DNA of 64,000 nt from Lamellibrachia columna (GCA_963662155.1 OY759274.1:35752795-35816794), one strand, 5' to 3'; shown: positions 1 to 11,690, numbered from the stretch's first letter. Notes: a model not told the origin generated them from the sequence alone. Made by a program: numbers and translations.

Positions 1-1710
1 GAAGATCCCAAACAATGTTGGAGCACGGACACAGCCTTGCTTGACACCGCTGCAGACAGGGAAGGGCTCCGATGTCGAACCATCGTACACAATTGTACCC
101 TTCATGTTCTCCTGGAAGGAGACCACCATGCTGCGTAGCTTTGGAGGGCAGCCGATCTTCTCAAGTAGGCGGAAGAGTCCCTTCCTGCTGACAAGATCGA
201 AGGCCTTGGTTAAGCCAATGAACGCCACATAGAGGGGCATTCCCTGTTCTCTTCACTTTACCTGGAGCTGGCGTACTGAGAAGATCATATCAATGGTGGA
301 TCTTCCTGCTCTGAACCCGCACTGGGATTCTGTGTAGACACGTGAGGCAAGTTTCCGAAGTCTGATTAGCAGGATCCGAGCGAAGGCCTTCCCCACAATG
401 CTCAATAATGATATGCCCCTATAGTTGTTGCAGTCACTGCGGTCGCGTTTGTTTTTGTACAAGGTGACTATTGTAGCATCCCGCATTTCTTGAGGGACTG
501 CTCCTTCATTCCAGCAGAGACAGAGCAGTTGATGCAGGTACTGTAGTAAGGCGGGCTTCGCACACTTGATCACTTCTGGCGGTATGCTGTCACATCCTGG
601 TGCCTTGCCGCAAGAAAGGGAGTCAATAGCTTTGCTCAGGTCCTCGACTGTGGGTTAGTTGTCCAGCTCCTCCATCTTAGGCAAGTCCCTGATGGCGTTG
701 AGAGCAGCATTAGTAACGACTGTTTCTCGGGAGTACAGTTCTGAATAATGTTCAGCCCATCGCTTCATCTGTTTATCCCGGTCTGTGAGCATCTCTCCTG
801 ATGTGGATTTCAGTGGAGCCATCTTCCTTACAGTGGGGCCAACAGCTTTCTTAATGCCATCGTACATGCCGCGTACTTTTCCGCAGTCGGCTGAGCTTTG
901 GATACTCTCGCACAGTTTCAGCCAGTAGTCATTTGCACAGCGTCTTGCTGTGCGTTGTGCGATGCCCGTGCAGATCTGAGAGCCGACAGTGTCTTCTCGC
1001 ATGGATTGTGTTTGGTTTCAATGACGGGTACCATAACATGTAGGTTAGCATTGAACCAGTCTTGGTATATCTCTCTTTCCAAATGCAGTTATCGCTGCAT
1101 CGTAGATGGTATTACTGAGGGTGTTCCACCTTGCTGTGGCGTCCTGATCCGGAAGGTCCTGAAGGGACTGCTCAAGGGAGGCTACAAACTGCTCGCTTCG
1201 TTGGGGGTCTGCAGTTCTAGAGCGTCTGGCGATGACGAGGTCTAGTTGATGCCATTTATGAGACCTTGGATGCTTCCACGACACTTTGTGCTGATGCTTT
1301 GACTGGAAGAAGGTGTTGGTGATGCAAAGACCATGAAATGAGCATAGCTCCAATAATCTTTGTCCGCTGTCGTCCATCCTCCCAGTGCCGTGGTGTCCAA
1401 TGCAGGACGGCCATGACTGATGGTCTGACCCTACTCTGGCATAAAAGTCGCCAAGAAAGATGAGCGGCTCAACTTTGGGAATCTTGCCAATCAGGCTGTC
1501 AAGCTCATCATAGAAATGGTCCTTGATATCTTCAGAGGCCCCCAATGTAGGGGCGTAGATGCTGAAGATGTGGACAAACCCTGCAGCAGTGGCGAGACGG
1601 ATAGACAGGATGCTCTCAATGCCACCAGTGGGAGGCTCCATAGAACCAAGGAGAGAGAGTTCTTGACAGCAAAACCAACCCCGTATAAGCGAGGTTCCTC
1701 GGGCTCCTTC
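1..1710 (-). mobile_element. Decayed non-LTR retrotransposon (APE endonuclease + reverse transcriptase), runs off left edge
   Basis: Minus-strand pieces in several frames read in LINE order. An endonuclease part (about 1745-1045) carries LGDFYARVGSD and an HQLDLVIARR end. A linker (1002-655) follows, then RT N-terminal motifs (573-253) including YRGISLLSIVGKAFARIL and ESQCGFRAGRST. RT continues frameshifted to base 1. In-frame stops (e.g. near 655) and frameshifts show it is dead. The endonuclease starts mid-domain, so the 5' end is truncated near 1.7 kb. The closest type from memory is the RTE-like group often annotated as 'craniofacial development protein 2-like'; the clade is an inference. 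Confidence 0.85.
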
Positions 1711-1796
1711 CCTTTTAGTAATGTACTCGTACTCAGCTATCACTTTTACTCGTACTCATACTCATGAAATGTACTCGGACCCACGTCTGACTTAGA

Positions 1797-3590
1797 GTGT
1801 CTGCTCTGACTCTACCTAGTCATGTCTCAATCAAGTCTTTATGTGACTCGTTCTCTGGTCATTTCAAGAACAAAATCAGTCTGGTCCGTTCTGCTTTTCC
1901 AGATCATGCTTTAAATGCTGTACAAGTAGACTCGCCACAAGTAGACTCTCCGCAGGTAAATTCTCTACTTGCTTCTTCTTCTCACCTGCCACCGTCGATG
2001 AATTAAGGAAAACAATCAAGTCCTCCCCAAATAAGTCTTGTGATCTTGATACATTACTGACTACATTGCTGAAAATATGTCTTGATACATTACTTTACCT
2101 AACAACCAACATTATAAATGCATCATTGTGCTATGACTTGTTTCCTGACGATTATAAACAAGCGCAAGTCAATCCACTTCTTAAGAGGTCAACTTTGCCA
2201 AATGAAAACCTAAATTGTGATGTACCTATTTCTAATCTAAGCTTTATTTCCAAGGAACTGGAGTTGTAGCAAGCGGTCTAAAGTCTCAAATTGAGTCAAA
2301 TTGTATGTCTAATGTATTACAATCAGCTTACAAACAGTTTCATTCTACAGAGACTGCTCTTTTAAAAGTACACAATGGTGTCACTTTAAATATGGACAAA
2401 GGTAAAGTAACAATGGTTACCTTGCTTGATTTATCTTCTGCTTTTGATACTATTGACCATAACATAACTCAATAAATGCTTGTCAATTTGGTATGGCATA
2501 TCTGGCACAGCCCTGAGCTGGTTTTCATCTTACTTAACTGACATATACCAAAGAGTGAATATAGCTAATTGCTTTTCAACTGCCCTACCCACTTCATGTG
2601 GTGTTCTTTTGGGTTCTTGGACCAGTACTTTTTATTCTTTACACTACTCCACTAAGCTCAGTCATTCAAACTCACAACTTGGACCACCACCTATATGCAG
2701 ATGATACACATATTTACTTTTCCTTGGCTACCCAGGACACACATTTTTCCTTAAACCAACTCAGGGATTTTCTCCAGAATATATTCCACTGGATGACTGA
2801 CAGCAAATTAAAGTTAAATACAAATAAAACAGTTTCTTGTTATTGGTAAAAAAGCAGAGTGGTAAACTTGGTTGTTTTTTCTCGACACCTATGCTGAGAC
2901 AGAATTTCACACCTGCCGTCTCAGCACGGAATTTAAGAGTCACCTAATATGATAATAATTTTATTTTAGACAACATATTTCACAAACTTGTCGTTGTTGT
3001 TTTTATCACATTCGTGACCTTCGTCGTATTCGCCGGTATATGTCTTTTGCTGTCGCCAAAACTATTCCAACTGCTTTTGTTAGCAGTGGACTTGACTATT
3101 GCAATTCCCTTTATCATAATATTGCTTTCAAGGACAACGTGTGCTAAATTTTTTGGCAAGGGTAGTTACCCGGTCACCTTGCTTCTCTCACTCGGCACCA
3201 CTTCTTAAATCATTGCATTGGCTCCCTATCCGACACCGCATTATTTTTTTAATGTGTACAATTACAATTATCAAGCACTACTTTTTGTTCCCAATGTTAA
3301 GGCAAATTTTGGACCTAGAGCTTTTTCAGTTGTTGCACCGACTCTGTTGAACTCGCTCCCTGTTAGTGTTAAATATGTAGAAAATATAACAACAGTTCGC
3401 CGTAAACTAAAAATCCACATGTTTTAACGTGCTTATCCTCCATAGCTCCCCAGCGTACCAATCCAACTGTTTACAACTAGAACTGCTTAATGGTTATGAA
3501 CTGCCCAACCCCTTTTGTTTTGGTGCGCTGTCGAGCTTGGGTCTCTAGAGGATTTGAGCGCAATGGAAGTATTGTATATATTATTATTAA
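1797..3590 (+). mobile_element. Decayed CR1/L2-group LINE, RT domain and 3' tail
   Basis: Fragments in shifting frames follow RT order: a PISNLSFISKELEL motif near 2220, a TETALLKVHNG and LLDLSSAFDTIDH block at 2350-2460, GTALSWFSSYLTD at 2510, the catalytic ADDT at about 2700, and the C-terminal SLHWLPIRHRI and FGPRAFSVVAPTLLNSLPVSV segments at 3210-3360. Stops and frameshifts occur throughout. The copy appears to end at about 3590 in a short ATT-rich tail. The same tail sequence recurs alone at about 61.08-61.13 kb, which supports this as the 3' end. Confidence 0.85.
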
Positions 3591-3830
3591 GACTCATCAA
3601 AACATTTACACAGGTGTAAAGCCTTACATTTATTCTACATGTGGAAAATCATTCATAACAACAACGAGTAAACGTAAGACTCATGAACGGATTCACACAG
3701 GTGTGAAGCCTTACATTTGTTCGACATGTGGAAAGTCATTCATACAGTCTATTTCCCTTACCAATCATCAAAACATTCACGCAGGAGCAAAACCTTACAT
3801 TTGTTCTTTCATGATTTCTGATGCTCTCTG
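3590..3830 (+). pseudogene. C2H2 zinc-finger gene fragment
   Basis: About two fingers with typical TGVKPY linkers are seen. The first has lost its first cysteine (YSTCGKSF instead of CxxC) and its usual leucine, but keeps the H-x3-H pair. The second (CSTCGKSF ... H-x3-H) is intact. A third begins with KPYIC and stops. The fragment directly follows the LINE tail, so the LINE probably inserted next to or into a zinc-finger gene copy. With no start, too few fingers and a stop soon after, it is most likely a relic. Confidence 0.65.
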
Positions 3831-5708
3831 ATTTGCGTAACGTTTGCTCACTGTAGAAACACGTTCTTATAAGATCAACGATTTTTTTTTATTTTATATC
3901 TGCGTGTAGCCAGTATAAAGGTATTTGTTTAACTGTAGTGGAAGGCATTAATAGCTATTTTTCATTCTTTTTGATATCTACGACACATTCATATTCTTAA
4001 GTAACAAATTTTTACACACATAAGTACGATTATTAGCATATCATTTTAGACCAAAATAATATATTTAGTATGCATAAATAATTATATGTAACTAACTCAA
4101 ACAGGGTTGGTAAACTGGCTCAGCTAACACTTGATGATGGCTAAGTTGAGCCACTGTGTAGCGTAAGTTGAATCAGACAACACATCTACACAATGGGTAC
4201 AACACCGCATTGACACGTCAACACGCTTAATTAATAAGTCAAAAACAATTAATATAAATTCGTATAAATTCGTAGACCCTTCGCAACCAGAGTAACTAAC
4301 CACTAATGTGTTGTCATGTTGTCATGTTGTCATGGTGTCATGTTGTCATGTTGCTATCGAATGTCTCAGTTTGCTCGGAAAGATGAATTCAATGATGAAT
4401 TTTGGAGTGAAGCAACATTCGTCTTCTTTTCAACCACTGCTCAATAAACCGTCCCTTGAGCAATGGGTGGCTCAACTAGCCCCGTATGAACAAGCAAGCG
4501 TGTTTAATTAACTTCTCATTAAGGCGCGATGTGATGTAAAATAATGTTCTTCGCTGTGCAAAGTTAAACCATTATTTTGTAAGTGCACAGAAAATAACGC
4601 CACATACACCGATAGTTTACACACAAGCAGATAGTAATCACAATCGCCAAAACATACTTTTAACTCACATTTTATGACCGTTGTGACAAATGGCACCTAT
4701 TGCATGTCAATCGCATTCTAATAACATGTTCAATCACTGGGTGGTACCAAGTAACTGCCACTGCTGTAGTTTCCTGGGAAACGTGGGTGGCTAAACTCAC
4801 CAGTGGCTCAACTAACACAACCTTCCCACTCGGTAAATCCTAATTGTTTAACTGATTATAATATAACTGGTTACCACGATCGCTTGGCACCGCTACGCCG
4901 TGACCTTTACTGTAACCTTGCATGGCTATCAGTTCAGTGGCATATCCAGGATCTCGCAAGTGGGGGGCAGCTTTGTTACCCATTGGCCTACCCTGTAGTG
5001 GCGCAAAAGAACTCGCCAATTCACGGCGGTCTTGTTTGACCTTCGTTTCACATCTACAACAGTACTGCACCATTTGCTAGCGTCACACCATTCCTCATTT
5101 TGCGGGGAAATATACTTTCAACGGGTATGAAATTGCGGAATTGCACAATTCTAAAGAAAATCAATATTTGACGATTGTTTGACCTTGTTTGATTTTGCTT
5201 GATCAGTAGGGGAAGATGCATCCATGCATTGTGAAATATACGCATTATGTTTACATTTCAAGACATATAAACAAGACAACACATATTTATAAACCGTTAT
5301 TTCAAGGACAATATAATTTACCGGTTACGTTTCAATGTTATGCAATGTTTTTGCTCTCCTCTTTATCCCTGTAGTCCTGGGTGAAGCCGGCACCGATACC
5401 AGTCGTCGACTTTTTCCCCTTCTTCTTCACCACTAGTCCCGTTTTATTGCGGTCTCCACCAGCCATCTCCAGTCCCCCACCCATCGCTCTCATTCTCCAT
5501 TTCCCTCCCACTCCCGCCAAATCTCTCTTCACGCAGTCCTCTCATCTCAGTCTCGGTCATCCTCTTCTCATTCTACCCTCCACTCTAAGCGCGTCCGCTC
5601 TCTTCGTCAACCGTACTTCGGTATGGTATATAAGTACTTATATTCTGAATTCATAGTTTTATTACGGTAAGGGCAACATTTGTTCTTGCCTATTCACAGT
5701 ACACAGCC
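3831..5708. other. Intergenic, no gene seen
   Basis: No supported coding sequence. It contains a short TCATGTTG-type tandem at 4308-4345 and several scattered variants of GTGGCTCAACTA (4110-4830, both orientations) that suggest old repeat copies. A copy of a dispersed element at about 4935-5035 is listed separately. Confidence 0.6.
4935..5035 (+). repeat. Dispersed short element, GGCGTATCTAGGATCTCG family (copy 1)
   Basis: It begins AGTGGCATATCCAGGATCTC, then a G-run and a GTAGTGGCGCAA stretch. Related copies lie at 45.87-46.08 kb (+), 47.30-47.34 kb (-, end only) and 50.59-50.73 kb (-). The shared edge and the shared CATATAGCGGCRCAACGG block in the longer copies show a common origin. Class unknown; probably a non-autonomous element. 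Confidence 0.5.
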
Positions 5709-5860
5709 AATCAGGAAGAAGGAACATGACAGACAGGACCGACAATACTCCCACTAACAACATTCTACCAATGTCAGTACAATCAGGAAGAAGGAGCATG
5801 ACAGACAGGACCGACATTACTTCCACTAACAACGGTCATTCAACGCCAGTACGCCGTGCT
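5709..5860. repeat. 72-bp tandem duplication (2 copies)
   Basis: AATCAGGAAGAAGGAACATG begins at 5709 and again, with one change, at 5781. Both are followed by GACAGACAGGACCGACA and by similar CACTAACAAC ends. The period is 72 bp. No coding potential is evident. Confidence 0.7.
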
Positions 5861-7261
5861 GACGTAACACTGGGGAAAGACGGAGAGAGCCTTGCAAAAA
5901 CATGAAGTGAGGAAGGGCCTCGCTGCCCATGAATAACTTGTAATGGAGGTGCAACATATTCTAGTCAAGACAAAGAGAACATTCTTCACCGGACGTCACT
6001 TTAAGAAGAATATCGGACAGGAAGTATGGTCGTTAAGACATTGCAGCAGCTCGCAGGACAACAAAAACAATACAACGTGTGGGGGCGGGTCGTCTGCAGT
6101 TAGAAGTGGATGAGTTGATGAATAGACCAGTTAACTCTACATTTCTCCAATAAAAGAATTATGCTATGAAGGGTAGTAAGAAGAAGGAACAAAATATATT
6201 TGGACTAACAATTGTCGATACCTGAATGTTTAACTCGACGAGGAAAATCCAGATACAAAAATCTCCTTTTTCTGTTGGGCAAGAACAAGGTATGTTGCCC
6301 TGGCCAGCAACATTGTAAAATTACAGATGAACATTACGGAAAAGTATGTCTGCTGCATGAATTAGTAGACCGAACATGACTACTTCGACCGCCAACAGGT
6401 AACACCCCACCACCAACTGGTGATGCACTGCGGGATGTGGTTACTCATTAGCTGCAGAAAAAGTCCTACTACATGGTTGTTTCAGGTGACAATGGTCACA
6501 ACAGCACATCCTAATTCTTGTGAAGAAGTGTCGTCCACATATAGAAAAAGGTTAACTACCTGACAGACGGTCCGAGGTCACTTTACCACATCACGTTATT
6601 CGATTTACATCAATTATCTCCCTAACGAGGTGAGATTAAATATTTCAAACAAAATACCTTAACAAATTTTGTTTTTGCTTTTGTTTCTTATTTATTTACA
6701 TATATACTAGATACTTCAAGAAGATTTCCCTGTCATTTGAAATGTTCAAATTGTATGTAGTATTGTAATATTGTATTGTTGTCGGTGACAGATGATAAAA
6801 ACCACGTTCGACTTCATGTAACTATTATGAAAAAGTAATTCATATTAGAGTTTTGGAAAATATATCTCATTATTTATATACAGTAAAAAACAACTTAGGT
6901 TTTTTTAATAATACATTTATTTCTTGACCTGCTACAACACCACTCGTGCACTTTTTTGGACATTGGCCCATTGCTCAAAATCTGGCAATAATGAGATTGT
7001 CAAAAATCCTGTAACACTGCATAATTTAGAGGCGCTGCGTTTAAAAGAAGAATACGCTTCATTAATGAGTTATTATGACGTTAGTGATCAGATGTTGCAA
7101 CATTTATGACCATGGTGCATTGTCTGGAATAGTGATATTTTTCGAATATGTCGCATACATGGAGTCGATCTTAAGCGGGATGACACATCATAAGATTATA
7201 AAAATTATAGGTGTATCAGGTGTATCAGATTCTTTGTCAACTGTTTTCAGCGAGTAAGGTC
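5861..7261. other. Intergenic, downstream of the 564-aa gene; candidate polyA signal
   Basis: No gene recognised. On the minus strand an AATAAA (plus-strand TTTATT at 6916-6921) lies about 340 bases past the stop codon of the neighbouring minus-strand gene and could serve as its polyadenylation signal. Confidence 0.4.
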
Positions 7262-8956
7262 CTAAATACATTTGTGCTGCTCGTCTATGAGAGCCTGAAG
7301 CTCCTTCATGACTGCATTGCCGTCTGAGTAGACGGGCACGATGGGCCAACGCTGACGGAGGGTTCCCACCCCGTTGATGCCGGGCATGATGATGCGGTAT
7401 CCACTTATGCGCGTTTTCACCATCTCTCCGCTGCGCGTGAGAACACCGAGATCTCCCCTGATTGTGTCGGCCGCATCCGCTCTAATTTCCTTCCCGCTGT
7501 AGAACCCGGCCGGCGTGATAGCGTACCAGTCGCTGTTGGATCCGTTGTACGCCCTCGCCAGCGTAGGACGGCCGTTTCGTCCGTTCGCCTGCACGGTCTT
7601 TCCGAGCTTCGAGTCCGCGTCGCCTTTGTACTGGATGTTGTGCGGGTTCCACGACGACAGTGGAGTCATGTAGATTATCTCGAGCGGGAAGGCGTAGGTC
7701 CACCGCTGGGTTGACTTGATGCACGTCATGGCCGGTCCCTTTCCCTTGCAGTTGGTATGTACTGTGAACTCTGCAACCTTCGGGTTGGACGTCATCGCCA
7801 TGAAGACGTTCTCGTCGGCGAAGCCACGGTACTTGTAGTAAGTACCCATGCCGTCTATCTTCGACTCGCTGTACATACGATGGTAGTAGGCGACGTTTAG
7901 AGGGAGCCTCCCCCGACCGTTTCTCGCCTGGAACTTGAAGGCGGTACGGCCGAATGATCTGTCAGTCAGTTGGCCGGGATAGTTGTCCTTGCCCGGTATC
8001 TCGCCCATTAACTTGTCAATGAGTTGGTACTGCATGAAACCTTCCTTCTTCGGCCACGTAGGCGTGTCGTACGGGTTGAGTTGGAAGCGGGTTGACGCAG
8101 ACATTACAGGACTTAGTTTCCTGACATTAGCCAGCTTATATGTCCGCTCGCACACGGGTCGAAACTGCGCGGTGGGAACATCCTTCTTGAGTGGATGACA
8201 CATGATGCGGTAGTGCCACTGCACGGTGACTGGTATGGAGCCGTTCATGTAGAGGATCTTACGCGGCAGGAAGCTGTAGTTCTCCCTGATGTCCTTCGTG
8301 CCTGTCGCTGATGTGTAGCGGATCTTCTCTTGCATGTCGTACCAGGTCGTGGCAGCGAAGTGGTGTCGCAAGCTCTCGAAGGCGTCTTCGATCGCCTCGT
8401 CTGCGTGGATCCAGGCGCCCTCGATGTAACACAACACCGGCTTGAAGTACTTGCGGTAGTCTCGCTGCGAGTAGTCCTGATCCGCCCACGCCTTGAACCA
8501 CGCGCGCATCTCCTCTGCCTGCTTATTCACCGTGTTGAGCCTCAGCACCTCGGGGGGCACGGCGGGAAAGGGAATCTTTTCCACCTTGTGGTATTCGCGA
8601 CTATTCCTGTGCGGCATTTTCAGCAGGTAGTCGTTGTGACGGGTACGGAATTCGACTCCGTTGAGCACGGCGACATATTCTCCCATGCCAATGGTGCGCT
8701 CGTAGTGGGCGTGAGTGTGGATGGCCATTACTGTCTGACCGGTGTGTGTGTCCGAGTGGTACGGTCGCGTGCCTTGCCTTCGGTGCCGGATTTGTTTGAC
8801 CCCCGAATCGCCCTCCGAACGGATATACTCCTCGAAAGACAGTTGCTGCAGCATCAGCTGACGTCCGAGTGTCTGCAGCACTTCGTCGGTTGTAGGCTGA
8901 ATCGCCTGCACCAGCCCCACGGAAGCGCACAGCAGGAGCCATAGTGTCGGTGCCAT
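7262..8956 (-). CDS. Secreted 564-aa proprotein of unrecognised family
   Basis: A single uninterrupted 564-codon frame with strong coding character (balanced composition, GC-rich against AT-rich surroundings). Residues 1-18 (MAPTLWLLLCASVGLVQA) form a classic signal peptide. RHRR at 57-60 matches a proprotein-convertase (furin, R-X-[KR]-R) site, implying a pro-region of about 40 residues. The mature part has six cysteines (176, 253, 269, 403, 412, 563), which could make three disulfides. N-glycosylation sequons lie at N226, N238 and N471. A histidine-rich HTHAHYER (80-87) follows the pro-region. There is no membrane segment, so it should be fully secreted. The ATG is the natural start because the signal peptide follows it directly. 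I cannot assign a family or enzymatic role. The coding region has no visible intron; an acceptor just upstream of the ATG suggests a 5'UTR intron. Confidence 0.9.
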   Translation of the reverse strand: MAPTLWLLLCASVGLVQAIQPTTDEVLQTLGRQLMLQQLSFEEYIRSEGDSGVKQIRHRRQGTRPYHSDTHTGQTVMAIHTHAHYERTIGMGEYVAVLNGVEFRTRHNDYLLKMPHRNSREYHKVEKIPFPAVPPEVLRLNTVNKQAEEMRAWFKAWADQDYSQRDYRKYFKPVLCYIEGAWIHADEAIEDAFESLRHHFAATTWYDMQEKIRYTSATGTKDIRENYSFLPRKILYMNGSIPVTVQWHYRIMCHPLKKDVPTAQFRPVCERTYKLANVRKLSPVMSASTRFQLNPYDTPTWPKKEGFMQYQLIDKLMGEIPGKDNYPGQLTDRSFGRTAFKFQARNGRGRLPLNVAYYHRMYSESKIDGMGTYYKYRGFADENVFMAMTSNPKVAEFTVHTNCKGKGPAMTCIKSTQRWTYAFPLEIIYMTPLSSWNPHNIQYKGDADSKLGKTVQANGRNGRPTLARAYNGSNSDWYAITPAGFYSGKEIRADAADTIRGDLGVLTRSGEMVKTRISGYRIIMPGINGVGTLRQRWPIVPVYSDGNAVMKELQALIDEQHKCI

Positions 8957-8985
8957 TGTAGACCTGCAATACAGAATAACGCTGC
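8957..8985 (-). promoter_or_regulatory. Probable 5'UTR splice acceptor of the 564-aa gene
   Basis: On the minus strand, TTCTGTATTGCAG is followed by GTCTACA and then the ATG. This fits a 3' splice site with its exon starting at 8963. It would place the start codon 7 bases into the coding exon, a common arrangement when the first exon is untranslated. No matching first exon was identified. Confidence 0.45.
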
Positions 8986-10789
8986 AGTGAGCAATTCTTT
9001 CCTTTACGAATCAGTATTTGCTGCCACTGTACCATTAGTAAGAATGGCATTAGTAAGTATTTTATACAATTGATTTTCTATAGTAAACGCTGCCAAACGA
9101 CTATTTCCCACGGAATGGATCCAAACGACTATTTACACACTGGATATTGAGGGACATTAAACCTGGTTTAAGGAAAGTTTTGCAAAACAGAAATCACATG
9201 TAGTCATCAATGGGTCGACATCTTCACCAACTATAATTACTTCTGGGGTACCTTATTATTTGCCAGTACAAACACATATACATATAGACAGCAGCGGAAG
9301 TCATAACATGAGTTATGAAAAACGAAATGGCATCAATAGTAGTACAGTGTACATAAGTCGGCAATCATAGATAATGCCAATACAAACAATTGCGTTGTTG
9401 TCTGGGAACGAGCCAAGGTAACTGACACAGAACGTAATGGAAGTGTGAGATGGACACTGGAGGCCGTCTGGATATGAAATTGGCTCTGACCTTTCTGGGT
9501 CGCAGTTGCTTTGAATGTTTCAGTAATAAATTGGTAGCTGGTATATTTGTCTGATCTGTCTCGACAGATATCATAAACATTCCCGTGTAGCTGTCATTCC
9601 ACAGTCTGGTGTGACTAGATATAAATACCGCAGCGAGGTCAACGCTTCATCATTGAATATGTGGACGTGTTCTGTCTTCAAATAGCGCCTCGACTCTTTC
9701 TCATTCTCTACAGCTATAACATAGGCGGGTCCAGAGGGGGGTCCTGACCCCCCTTTTGAGTACAAAAAAATCCATTGCGGGGGGAACAAAGGCATTACCA
9801 AGAAACAACACAAGGTAAAAATGTTTCGTTCTTTTAATTATGTCACTGGTATATCATCAATATACATTGCCTGGCACTTACATATACAACTGAGTGAATT
9901 TGGACATATATATACCGAAATTGTTCTGAACGGCAGGAATAGCAATCAAACCTCGGTCTTGTCAGTAGAGAGACCTTTCACAGCTACCACGCCACATAAA
10001 TCGACGGCATATTTCGTCAATGTTTACTGTTTCTCAGTTCTCTCGCCCTCTCTCTGCACGAGCTTAATACTGCAGCATATCTAGACGAGTAGCTACGGGA
10101 AAAGGTGTCAGAAAAAGATCGAAGCCACTTATATAACCAGTGACAAGCTACGAGACACAAATAGTGGAAAACTAAACAAATATCGGGTCACCTAACAGAG
10201 ACGTCTTTTCTTATCGAAGAATTAATTTTTCTAGATCACTAAAATTATGAGACAAATAAAGCTTTTGTATAAAACAATAATAAAATATTTGCCGTCAGCG
10301 GCCGTAGAAAGTAAACTACGCCAGCTGCTTCAGTTGGAAGACTGTTTGTGTGAATGTCGTATGAAACAAATTATTCAGCAGCCGAGTCAAATAGAGACAC
10401 GTCTTCAATTGAAAACGACAAAATGTCCCCCTTAATAATAATCGAAAAAATATTACACATGATATCCATCGCAATATATGCTAGACTTACCTTGTACCAA
10501 TGTTCCAACGCGAGAATCGACCGAAGAGTCTACAATGAGAACCAACAGGCGGGAGACTCTTTTATTTAGTAACTCATTCGGAAAAAACCCGATGTGAATA
10601 ATTTGATTGTGGGCGTGTCTACCAAAGTACTGACAGGTGACCTTTTACAGTGATGTGTTGTTGGACTAGTTTGTGATGACGAAATAAACACGGTTATAAA
10701 CGCCTATCAGTTAGAAAAACGGGTCAGTGATATTTGCTAAGGAAGACAGCATTTATAACATATAGAATTGTTTCTCTTTAGACGTCACG
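8986..10789. other. Intergenic, no gene supported
   Basis: Only short ORFs without recognisable domains. It contains a C/G-rich repeat end at 9718-9795. The promoter and untranslated exon of the 564-aa gene may lie in its left part. Confidence 0.5.
9718..9795 (+). repeat. Dispersed element end (GGCGGGTCCAGAGGGGGGTCC type)
   Basis: A CATAGGCGGGTCCAGAGGGG start, a run of CCCCCC, then TTTTGAGTACAAAAAAATCC and a GGGGGG block. Short G/C-run motifs of this kind commonly mark ends of non-autonomous elements in invertebrate genomes (from memory). Class not determined. Confidence 0.35.
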
Positions 10790-10796
10790 TTTAAGT

Positions 10797-10960
10797 AACT
10801 TTTCTCACTACTTTCTTCGCCACTACCGTCGTTTGTACAGCTGTTGCAACAGCTGTCATTGGTTTTGTAGTGTTTGGCACGCCATCATTGGCCCAAGGTT
10901 GGCGTACCAATCTACTGTCATGTAATGTCTGCCGACGCGGCGCCGGATGTTGTCGTTTCC
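10797..10960 (+). repeat. Repeat segment R1, copy a
   Basis: TTCGCCACTACCGTCG, then GCTGTTGCAACAGCTGTCATTGG, and later CATCATTGGCCCAAGGTTGGC and GTCTGCCGACG recur with changes at about 11685-11865. The order of blocks is the same, so these are two copies of one segment. This copy is interrupted on its right by the TIR element at 10961. Confidence 0.6.
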
Positions 10961-11429
10961 GCCCAGCAGGCACACCGACGTCGTTTCTAAAGTGCATTTT
11001 CTGTTACATCATCAATAATAAACATAGGACTCACCGATATATTTGTGTTTTTGTATCATTGAAGTTGAAACAATGCTGACAGATCAGTCAGCATTGTTTC
11101 AATTACAAAACCAACGTTACTAAGGACGTTGAAATCTAGTCAGTTTGTAACGTTCTTACAACGTTGCTACCTGACGTTGAAACAACGTTGAAACATGACG
11201 TTGAAACAACGTTGATATACGACGTCGACTCAACTTTCATATCGACAAATAATTCGACGTCATCACAACGTTGATACGTGACGTTGAAACAACGTTGATA
11301 TCCGACGTTGATACAACGTCGATATCCGACGTCGACTCAACTTTCATATCGACCAATAATTCGACGTCATCACAACGTCGATACCTAACGTTGCTACAAC
11401 GTTGCCACAACGTCGTGTGCCTGCTGGGC
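10961..11429. mobile_element. MITE-like element with terminal inverted repeats GCCCAGCAGGCACA
   Basis: The left end reads GCCCAGCAGGCACACCGACG and the right end reads CGTCGTGTGCCTGCTGGGC, giving a perfect 14-15-bp terminal inverted repeat that continues imperfectly inward. The interior has an exact hairpin (11065-11102) and many copies of the self-complementary ACGTTG/AACGTT motif spaced across 11120-11410. It codes for nothing. I see no convincing target-site duplication, so the superfamily is unassigned. Confidence 0.7.
11065..11102. repeat. Perfect 16-bp inverted repeat with 6-bp loop
   Basis: TTGAAACAATGCTGAC (11065-11080), loop AGATCA, then the exact reverse complement (11087-11102). 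It lies inside the TIR element. It could form a stable hairpin in single-stranded DNA or RNA. Confidence 0.9.
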
Positions 11430-11435
11430 ACTGTC

Positions 11436-11690
11436 CGTCCGCCCCACCCCGCCCCGCCCCCCACCCAACCCGACCCCCGACTAGACCCGCCTCCCCGGCG
11501 ACCGCCTACCTAGCGAAATGGGTCTGTAACACACGTTACCCACAGGCGGCTCGCGTTGAAGTCTTTCTCGCTGACATCAAAGGAATGATGATTTGTTTGA
11601 CAGTTTGTTTACCAAGTGCGCTACTCTATCGCGTTATGCCACGCGGCACATCTACTATAAATCAGCCCCTTTGCACGGTATTCGCCACCA
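11436..11690 (+). repeat. Direct repeat DR, left copy
   Basis: It contains CCCGCCTCCCCGGCGACCGC, GAAGTCTTTCTCGCTGACAT, ATGATTTGTTTGA..GTTTGTTTAC, CACGCGGCACATC and TTGCACGGTATTCG in that order. The same blocks in the same order occur at 13022-13252. The two copies flank the 54-bp minisatellite, like the ends of one composite element or a local duplication. Confidence 0.8.

Noticed and set aside
8330..8944. 204-aa plus-strand ORF
   Set aside because: It is the antisense shadow of the 564-aa gene, which has a signal peptide and normal composition.
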